From positions 1 to 6,075 of the forward strand of contig JACQIG010000034.1 of NCBI GenBank assembly GCA_016198605.1: DNA of 6,075 nucleotides, written 5' to 3'. The DNA comes from Candidatus Aenigmatarchaeota archaeon (GTDB taxonomy: Archaea; Aenigmatarchaeota; Aenigmatarchaeia; QMZP01). Numbering within the stretch: the first letter of the stretch is position 1; each line of letters opens with the position of its first letter. Below, one piece after another: positions 1-4,456 of the stretch. A program made the position numbers and the translations under genes. The notes beneath the pieces are model-generated. The model was not told the origin of the DNA and ran no database searches. It was given only the letters and a program-made list of their open reading frames with translations.

Positions 1-103
1 GTTTTATAAAGATTTCGCCACAAGGGGCTTTGACTAAATAGTCGCGATTCAGGGTGACTTTTTGGGCATAAAGAAGGGCTACACAAAAAGTAAAAACAAT
101 CAC
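1..103 (-). CDS. Possible partial secreted or membrane protein, coupled to the upstream gene
   Basis: This reading frame has no stop from the left edge up to base 145, and its only usual start codon is the GTG at 103-101. That GTG overlaps the TGA stop of the preceding gene as GTGA, the kind of overlap seen in translationally coupled archaeal genes. The 34 visible residues begin with a hydrophobic stretch (MIVFTFCVALLYAQ) resembling a short signal peptide or membrane anchor, then continue as a polar segment with one cysteine. No Shine-Dalgarno is visible, so coupling would have to drive initiation. Against the call, it is very short, and a T-rich stretch on this strand (99-82) could instead be a terminator for the upstream gene. 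Function is unknown. Confidence 0.35.
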   Translation of the reverse strand, partial: MIVFTFCVALLYAQKVTLNRDYLVKAPCGEIFIK

Positions 104-435
104 TTGATAAGAGCAATAATTAAACCAAGAGCACCTATTACTCCACTAAGAATGATTCCCCACCATTCAGGTTTCTTGTACCATTTATTATAAAGTAGCT
201 TTTCCTTTTTGATATAGAGTCTACCCTCTGGTGATAGTTGTAATAGAGCACCCTTGCTTCTGTATGTCACTCTTTCTTGGGCATATTCTATATGATGATT
301 AAGGTATGCTCTATTAACAAACCTGTCAGTATCACTTTCATTTCCCATCTTTTCATCTAAAGTTTTTTTATATATTCCACCACCAACAACCTCTAAAAGT
401 TCCAAGTAATCGAGCATATAGAAAATGATTTTCAT
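100..435 (-). CDS. Small membrane-anchored protein with a winged-helix-like N-terminus
   Basis: This encodes 111 residues from ATG 435, or 105 from the in-frame ATG at 417. Residues 7-80 read like a small winged-helix fold: a helix (MLDYLELLEVV), further charged helical segments, and a wing-like LSPEGRLYI at 67-75. A basic, aromatic stretch (YNKWYKKPEWW) leads into one membrane helix at about 92-110, rich in glycine (SGVIGALG). I infer a membrane-tethered DNA- or protein-binding domain; no family was recognised. A stop codon two codons upstream of ATG 435 excludes longer versions. A TATA-like TTTATTTAAG at 440-449 is about 27 bases from ATG 417, the spacing used by other genes here, so 417 may be the true start. 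In AT-rich DNA this is weak evidence. Base composition is clearly more AT-rich than the genes to its right, which may indicate later acquisition. Confidence 0.6.
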   Translation of the reverse strand: MKIIFYMLDYLELLEVVGGGIYKKTLDEKMGNESDTDRFVNRAYLNHHIEYAQERVTYRSKGALLQLSPEGRLYIKKEKLLYNKWYKKPEWWGIILSGVIGALGLIIALIK

Positions 436-439
436 AACT

Positions 440-449
440 TAAATAAATG
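440..449 (-). promoter_or_regulatory. Candidate TATA box for the winged-helix membrane gene
   Basis: On the minus strand this reads TTTATTTAAG. It lies about 27 bases before ATG 417 but only about 9 before ATG 435. If it is real, the start would be 417. The surrounding DNA is AT-rich, so chance matches are likely. Just upstream, an ATGCA pentamer is repeated directly with a four-base spacer (447-460 region), which could be an operator but is short. Confidence 0.3.
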
Positions 450-549
450 CAATTCATGCACCTCCTGAATAACCACGCAGACATTATGACACAATATTTT
501 ACACAGGATTTCATTGTACTGCGCCACCTTCCTTGACTTTCAGAATCAG

Positions 550-1248
550 CTAAACCTTCTTCACTACCTTGACTTCCACATGCCCGCCGGTGAGCTCATT
601 GAGCCTTGAATAGATGTCGCCCTGCATGCCTGCGGGTATCTCTATGAGGGCGAACCAGTAGGCTGCCTGCCACTCCTCCTTCTTTATCGGCGCCATGTTC
701 CTTATGATGGCTGAGGCGCGGCCGGCGTGCTCTATGGGGACCCTCACGGCCACCTCAACCCGCTCGAACCTTATGGGTATTATTGGCTGTATCTTGTTCA
801 GCACCTCATTCACCTGGTCCTGGGCTGGCTTGAACGGGTCCACGTTGACATGCGCCTGCTCCATAGCGTTCATTATCCTCGCGGCCGGATGGGGGAGGTT
901 GCTCTGCGGGTTTATGCCCTGCTTGGAGATTATGTCGGCTATCTGCCTGTATTTCTCCTCTGTCATCTTCCTCCTCTGCTCAGTGGTAAGCTGGACATCC
1001 CCGTGCCTTATTATCTCTGCGGCTATCTTGAACACGTCCGTCGTGCCAAAAGCCTTCTCCAGGTCCTTGTCCCCGGCCTTCTCGCCCTTTCTGGAATCCG
1101 TATACACGTGGTTCACCGCGAGTATGTTCTCCATGGCATACTCCTTCCCCTTCTTGAATTCCAGGGCTTTCTCAGGGTCCACGAGTATCTCAAAAACCAC
1201 GCTGCCCTTCTTTATGTGCGCTATGACTGCCTTGTCTACAGAAACCAT
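550..1248 (-). CDS. SBDS / Sdo1 family ribosome maturation protein
   Basis: This is the archaeal homologue of the Shwachman-Bodian-Diamond protein. In eukaryotes that protein works with the GTPase EFL1 to release eIF6 from the 60S subunit; the archaeal protein is taken to act in late large-subunit maturation. It has 232 residues, normal for archaea. The three domains can be followed: an N-terminal FYSH domain (about 1-86, opening MVSVDKAVIA and including KAFGTTDVF), a helical middle domain starting at the family signature (QLTTEQRRKM, then INPQSNLPHP), and a C-terminal ferredoxin-like domain (about 160-232). The frame extends upstream to a TTG at 1263. I chose ATG 1248 because the family begins at MVS and a TATA-like element lies 27 bases upstream of it. 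The gap to the preceding gene is 11 bases. The rrp4-rrp41-rrp42 exosome genes that follow SBDS in many archaea are not present downstream. Confidence 0.95.
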   Translation of the reverse strand: MVSVDKAVIAHIKKGSVVFEILVDPEKALEFKKGKEYAMENILAVNHVYTDSRKGEKAGDKDLEKAFGTTDVFKIAAEIIRHGDVQLTTEQRRKMTEEKYRQIADIISKQGINPQSNLPHPAARIMNAMEQAHVNVDPFKPAQDQVNEVLNKIQPIIPIRFERVEVAVRVPIEHAGRASAIIRNMAPIKKEEWQAAYWFALIEIPAGMQGDIYSRLNELTGGHVEVKVVKKV

Positions 1249-1259
1249 AAGGATATTAC

Positions 1260-1658
1260 TCAACTGGTGGATTTATACTTTAGCCCCTCTGTTTCAACGC
1301 TTATAAGGTAATCAATCGCCATCCTTGCAGAGTCAACCTTCTTCCCTATGCCAATCATCAGTATCGGGACCCTGTCATATTCCTTCCTTGCAAGGGTATC
1401 ATGCAGCTCCTGCACGTCCCCCTCCAGTCCGTCCAGGGCGCCGCTGTCCCCCCCGAGGTGCTGGTAGTTTTCCAGCAAGACCCTTGAGACCGAGTAAACC
1501 CTTTGCGCAGCCAGGTCATACATAGCCGCGCCTTCCTTCTTGCTGCGGCTGTCATATTCCTCGCGGGCGCCCCTCAAGGGCCTGGAGATTTCTGCCTCAA
1601 ACCCTTCCAGTGCGTTGGACAGTCTCTTCAGCCTTTCAAGCGGCAGCGTTTCTGCCAT
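1260..1658 (-). CDS. Helical protein of unknown function between psmA and SBDS
   Basis: I do not recognise this 132-residue protein. Its sequence predicts an all-alpha fold: charged amphipathic helices at about 5-42 and 44-66, a glycine-rich break (HLGGDSGALDG at 67-77), then further helices to about 122. It has no cysteine, signal peptide or membrane segment, so it is probably cytoplasmic. It sits 42 bases downstream of psmA and 11 bases ahead of SBDS, which suggests a link to proteostasis or ribosome assembly, but that is context only. It does not look like the Pop5/Rpp30 RNase P subunits found near psmA in many archaea. The frame reaches a TTG at 1676, but that lies only a few bases from the TATA box. 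ATG 1658, 26 bases from the box, is the better start. Confidence 0.75.
   Translation of the reverse strand: MAETLPLERLKRLSNALEGFEAEISRPLRGAREEYDSRSKKEGAAMYDLAAQRVYSVSRVLLENYQHLGGDSGALDGLEGDVQELHDTLARKEYDRVPILMIGIGKKVDSARMAIDYLISVETEGLKYKSTS
1271..1279 (-). promoter_or_regulatory. TATA box for SBDS, inside the upstream gene
   Basis: The minus strand reads AAGTATAAAT, centred 27 bases before the SBDS ATG at 1248. That spacing predicts a transcript starting at or next to the start codon. The element is built from the TAT-AAA codons near the C-terminus of the upstream orphan gene, so it lies in coding sequence. No Shine-Dalgarno precedes the ATG, which fits leaderless initiation. Confidence 0.5.
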
Positions 1659-1678
1659 AGAATAAGAAATACCCAAAA

Positions 1679-1688
1679 GCTATATAAA
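1679..1688 (-). promoter_or_regulatory. TATA box for the orphan helical gene
   Basis: The minus strand reads TTTATATAGC within the 42-base gap after psmA. Its centre is about 26 bases before ATG 1658, predicting a leaderless message. With start TTG 1676 the predicted transcript would begin inside the gene, so the element decides the start. Confidence 0.55.
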
Positions 1689-1700
1689 CATTGCTGGCGC

Positions 1701-2417
1701 TTATGAGCTGCTCGCGAAATACTTCTTAAGCTCCGCGGAGGTGAGCTTCTGCATCTTCCCTTTCCCTATGGAAACAATCTCCGTGTTCTCCGCGCTCGCC
1801 TCTTTCTCCCCGGCCTTCAGCGCCCTGATCGCAAGCCTTATCGCCTCTGCCTCCTCAATGCTCTCCTTGTGGCCCTTCTCCAGGATCTTCTTCGCCTTCT
1901 CCGCGCCCCTGCCGATGGCCTGCGCCTTCCATTCTATCATTGTCCCGGAGGGCTCGGTCTCGTAAAGCCTGGCGCCTGTCTTGTCAATCCCCCCGATTAG
2001 CATGCCAACGCCATACGGCCTGACGCCCGCGTACTGCGTGACCAGGTGCTTCCTGTTTGATATGTATTTCGTTACCGAGCCGATGGATATCTGCTCGCCG
2101 TAGGTTATCCTGTTTATCTGCGCCCTCACCCTTCCCATGTCAATCAGGCTCCTCGCGTCGGCCAGGCTGCCCGAAGAGACGGCGGCTATGTGGTCGTCAA
2201 TCTCGTATATCTTCTTGTAAGACTCCAGCACTGCCAGGGGGACCGATATCTTAAGCGCGGCCAGCACAACGCCGCCCGAGAACCTGACACCTAGCGACGT
2301 GCTCCCGTTCTTCACCATTTGCCTGGCATACTCCACCTGCAGCAATCTCCCGTCGGGCGAGAAGACTACAATCGTCCTGTCGTATGCCATATAGTTTGGG
2401 GGTATCGGTTGCGCCAT
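1701..2417 (-). CDS. psmA: Proteasome subunit alpha
   Basis: This is the structural alpha subunit of the 20S proteasome, forming the outer seven-membered rings that gate entry to the proteolytic beta chamber. It is 238 residues, typical for archaea. The alpha-type N-terminal signature is clear (YDRTIVVFSPDGRLLQVEYA, 12-31), followed by the family cores IDDHIAAVSSG and GVRPYGVGMLIGGIDKTGARL and a C-terminal helical region. Lys69 (in SYKKI) aligns with the pocket lysine that in Thermoplasma contacts the HbYX tail of PAN-type ATPases, so activator docking is probably retained. One deviation is LAALKISVP where many family members have an LAxDRR-like stretch. The gene begins 59 bases after GINS and has its own TATA box. 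An alternative start at Met10 would remove the N-terminal gate residues and is less likely. Confidence 0.97.
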   Translation of the reverse strand: MAQPIPPNYMAYDRTIVVFSPDGRLLQVEYARQMVKNGSTSLGVRFSGGVVLAALKISVPLAVLESYKKIYEIDDHIAAVSSGSLADARSLIDMGRVRAQINRITYGEQISIGSVTKYISNRKHLVTQYAGVRPYGVGMLIGGIDKTGARLYETEPSGTMIEWKAQAIGRGAEKAKKILEKGHKESIEEAEAIRLAIRALKAGEKEASAENTEIVSIGKGKMQKLTSAELKKYFASSS

Positions 2418-2447
2418 GAGAATCGTTAATTCATTATGTGTTTATGA

Positions 2448-2456
2448 TTATATAAA
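2448..2456 (-). promoter_or_regulatory. psmA: TATA box for psmA
   Basis: The minus strand reads TTTATATAA, a near-ideal archaeal TATA box, centred 35 bases before the psmA ATG. It predicts a short leader of about 9 bases with no Shine-Dalgarno. This indicates that psmA is transcribed separately from the primase-GINS pair upstream. Confidence 0.6.
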
Positions 2457-2476
2457 GCTAAGCTCGTTTCGGAAAA

Positions 2477-2986
2477 TCATTTCACCTCAATTATCTTCGC
2501 AAACTTCTTCTCCGCCAGCACCTTGGCTGCGTCTTCCGGCACGGTTGCGACATCCCCCTGCCTGTACGGCCCGTATGCCTTCAGGTCAGTCCCCACGAAC
2601 TCCGGAAGGTCGCCAAGCAGTGCCACAAGCGAGAGCCGCGACGTTTCCTTGAGCATGCCCTCCCTCTCCTCGCGGAATTTCCTTACCACGCCCGCGACTG
2701 ACCTGAAAAGCGCCTCCTCCCCGCCCGCAAGGTTCTCGGGCTCCACGCCCGACCTTGTGTAGAAGAGCGCGGCCTGCAGGATCTTCCTTTCCCTCATCTC
2801 CATCATGTCCTGCAGCAGCCTCCTCAGGGACTCAGCCTCCCAGAGGTCCTCCTTGCCCTTCGCAAGCCTCTCCTTGTTCCTAAGGTAGGCCTTTGTCTCC
2901 TCAAAGAAGTTCTCGGGCAGCTTCGCGAGGGCCTGCCTCTCCTTCTCCTCGTTCACCACTTTCCTTATCGCGTCAAAAGTGAGCAT
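2477..2986 (-). CDS. GINS complex subunit (Gins51/Gins15 type)
   Basis: GINS is the replisome scaffold that joins MCM helicase and the Cdc45/RecJ-like protein in the CMG assembly. The helical A domain comes first (about residues 1-115), and a small beta-rich B domain follows at the C-terminus (about 120-168), where the typical string PEFVGTDLKAYGPYRQGDV lies. A-then-B order marks the Gins51 (Sld5/Psf1-like) class rather than Gins23. The length of 169 residues is normal. A GTG at 2992 overlaps the primase stop and would add two residues (MN), with an AGGAG further upstream at about nine bases. I prefer ATG 2986 because the seven bases GAGGTGA just before it match the archaeal anti-Shine-Dalgarno tail. 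The primase gene ends two bases upstream, so the two replication genes are almost certainly co-transcribed. Confidence 0.9.
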   Translation of the reverse strand: MLTFDAIRKVVNEEKERQALAKLPENFFEETKAYLRNKERLAKGKEDLWEAESLRRLLQDMMEMRERKILQAALFYTRSGVEPENLAGGEEALFRSVAGVVRKFREEREGMLKETSRLSLVALLGDLPEFVGTDLKAYGPYRQGDVATVPEDAAKVLAEKKFAKIIEVK

Positions 2987-2988
2987 AT

Positions 2989-2995
2989 TCACCTC
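2989..2995 (-). promoter_or_regulatory. Shine-Dalgarno for GINS, overlapping the primase stop codon
   Basis: On the minus strand this reads GAGGTGA, complementary to an archaeal 16S rRNA 3' tail over seven bases and two bases from ATG 2986. The TGA is also the primase stop codon, so termination and re-initiation are adjacent. The alternative GTG start at 2992 lies inside this site. Confidence 0.6.
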
Positions 2996-4308
2996 TTGTT
3001 TCTCCTTTTTATATCCCCTTTCTCCCCTTTCGGCTTACCCGCAAAGAACTTCTTCTTGGAATAGTTCACCGGGTTCTTTATCACTATTGCCTGCCCGCCT
3101 CCGGTGCAGAGCGAGTCAGGCATGCAGACCCCAAAATGCGGGTAATACCCCTCATTAAGGCAGTTGGGCGGGAGGACAGACTGCCTTGTCCTGCCGGACC
3201 TGATCTGCGACATTATGTAGTTGTGCGGCAGCGGCGGGGTATTCCTTTCATTCCACTCCACCACGTATTTCTCTATCTCCTCCCATCCCCACTTGAGCGA
3301 CCTGAGGAAGTTTATCATTATGAAGACCGACCTCTTCCTGCCGTCGGCAAGGCCCTGCGATATCCTCTGGACGCATGGAGGGAAATATGCCTGCCCTATC
3401 GGGCTCCTTATCTCCCTGTCCCGCACCTCAAAAAGCCGCCTTTTCTTTTCCGCATCCCCCAGCTTCCTTGCCCAGTCCAGCGTCTCCGTCACCAGCACCT
3501 CAGCCTCCCCGGGGTCCGCCTCCCCAAGGAATTTCAGCCTCACCTTTGCCACATCGGGCTCCGCCATGCCCTTTCTGAAGCCGCCGACATCCTTCCTGGC
3601 TATGGGAAGCGAGACCAGCCCGGTGTTCCTGTTGAGGGAATACGCCATCCTGAACAGGTGCCTTGGCGATATCAGTATCGGGTCTATGTCCACTATCTTG
3701 TAGGGGTCAATGCCCGTGTCGGTGGTTATCTTCTCCAGCGGCATATTGACCGCCTTGGCCATGTCCCCGGGGAGGAATTTCCTGAGCAGCGCCTTCTCCA
3801 TCTCCTCCCTGCAGTATTCCTTCAGGTAAAGCCCCATCTTCCTTGCCACATCGGGGAAAAGCTTCTCCGTTGGCGCGTAGTCTATTGCCTTCGGCATTGA
3901 CTCCCATGGCACCCCCAGGTGGAACCCTGTCCCGCCGGTGAATTTCACCGAGGCGTTCTTTATGCCATGCTTCTCCAGCGCGTCAAGCAGCACCACCGCA
4001 GCCGCCCTGCCATGCTCCACCGAATCGCAGTCTATGTCCAATATCAGGTCCCACCCGACCCTCAGCTTCCCGTGGTTGTCCGGCCTTATTGACATCGGGT
4101 TGGACCACCTCTCTATTGAGGAGTGGAACTCTATGACCCCGGCCTTGACCTGCGAGATTATGTCATTCGCGTACACGAGCATCCCCGGCCTCGCGCCGAA
4201 GCTCCCCGTCTTGAACACGCCAGCCACCTCCCTGCTTCTTGCAAGGGCAAGGAGCGCCTCCTGCACGTCCCCCCTGGAATAATACTCGTAGACCTGCCTG
4301 AATTCCAT
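2989..4308 (-). CDS. Single-chain DNA primase: PriS catalytic domain fused to PriL iron-sulphur domain
   Basis: This encodes 439 residues that synthesise primers for DNA replication. Residues about 1-245 are the archaeo-eukaryotic primase catalytic domain. They carry the metal-binding acidic motif DIDCD (91-95), the nucleotide-binding motif FTGGTGFHLGV with His130, and the region around Asp207/Asp209 followed by RHLFRMAYSLNRNTGL. Residues about 300-420 match the C-terminal domain of the large subunit PriL: PPC (Cys312), a helical segment with FLRSLKWGWEEIEKYV, then Cys383, Cys395 and Cys401 and the terminal IKNPVNY. These four cysteines are the expected [4Fe-4S] ligands. The PriL N-terminal domain is missing. 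The CxxC-type zinc knuckle found in the catalytic subunit of many archaea is also absent; Cys94 and Cys166 are the only other cysteines. The tail is strongly basic. Such fusions are known from Nanoarchaeum-like archaea. It is first in an operon with GINS. Confidence 0.93.
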   Translation of the reverse strand: MEFRQVYEYYSRGDVQEALLALARSREVAGVFKTGSFGARPGMLVYANDIISQVKAGVIEFHSSIERWSNPMSIRPDNHGKLRVGWDLILDIDCDSVEHGRAAAVVLLDALEKHGIKNASVKFTGGTGFHLGVPWESMPKAIDYAPTEKLFPDVARKMGLYLKEYCREEMEKALLRKFLPGDMAKAVNMPLEKITTDTGIDPYKIVDIDPILISPRHLFRMAYSLNRNTGLVSLPIARKDVGGFRKGMAEPDVAKVRLKFLGEADPGEAEVLVTETLDWARKLGDAEKKRRLFEVRDREIRSPIGQAYFPPCVQRISQGLADGRKRSVFIMINFLRSLKWGWEEIEKYVVEWNERNTPPLPHNYIMSQIRSGRTRQSVLPPNCLNEGYYPHFGVCMPDSLCTGGGQAIVIKNPVNYSKKKFFAGKPKGEKGDIKRRNKR

Positions 4309-4326
4309 AAGACACTCTTGCTATGC

Positions 4327-4338
4327 AATAAATATAAG
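4327..4338 (-). promoter_or_regulatory. TATA box for the primase-GINS operon
   Basis: The minus strand reads CTTATATTTATT, centred about 24 bases before ATG 4308. This predicts transcription starting at or near the start codon. Only a weak GAGTG precedes the ATG, in keeping with a leaderless message. Confidence 0.55.
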
Positions 4339-4359
4339 CAGACCGCCGGCTTTGCCCTG

Positions 4360-4370
4360 TATTTAAATAA
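4360..4370 (+). promoter_or_regulatory. TATA box for the cysteine-rich secreted protein gene
   Basis: TATTTAAATAA is centred about 26 bases before ATG 4391, giving a predicted leaderless transcript. It is back to back with the primase TATA box, and about 20 bases between the two must hold both upstream recognition elements. No Shine-Dalgarno is seen before the ATG. Confidence 0.6.
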
Positions 4371-4390
4371 GGAAAGCAATACTATATTAC

Positions 4391-4456
4391 ATGAGAGGTT
4401 TCCTTGTAGCTTCCTTCATTCTCGTTTTCATACTCGTAGCCCCTTCTGCGCTGGCA
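4391..4456 (+). other. Signal peptide
   Basis: Residues 1-22 contain one arginine at position 3, an uninterrupted hydrophobic core (FLVASFILVFILV) and a small-residue end APSALA, with likely cleavage before Q23. This is the standard Sec signal layout. There is no lipobox cysteine after it, so lipid anchoring at the N-terminus is not expected. Confidence 0.85.

Noticed and set aside
3..41. Plus-strand tail of a gene entering from the left edge, ending at TAG 39-41
   Set aside because: Only 12 codons are visible, with nothing to support coding, and it conflicts with a minus-strand frame having a better start context.
82..99. T-rich stretch on the minus strand as a transcription terminator
   Set aside because: Two runs of five T residues could terminate archaeal transcription, but the region is AT-rich throughout and overlaps the possible coupled frame, so it is not called.
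432..527. 31-codon frame from GTG 527 whose TGA overlaps ATG 435 as ATGA
   Set aside because: The coupling geometry is tempting, but there is no TATA box or clear Shine-Dalgarno before the GTG and no recognisable product.
511..549. In-frame continuation of SBDS past its TAG for 12 codons, with a repeated AAGTCAAGG
   Set aside because: SBDS is already full length at the TAG, and a nine-base match is easily due to chance.
695..1311. Long plus-strand open frames opposite SBDS
   Set aside because: They are antisense shadows of a strongly conserved gene; their translations show no domain and no promoter or ribosome-binding site fits.
3136..3900. Plus-strand frame of 254 codons opposite the primase
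   Set aside because: The translation is low-complexity, rich in proline, leucine and histidine, as expected from antisense of a GC-rich gene. The minus-strand primase motifs are unmistakable.
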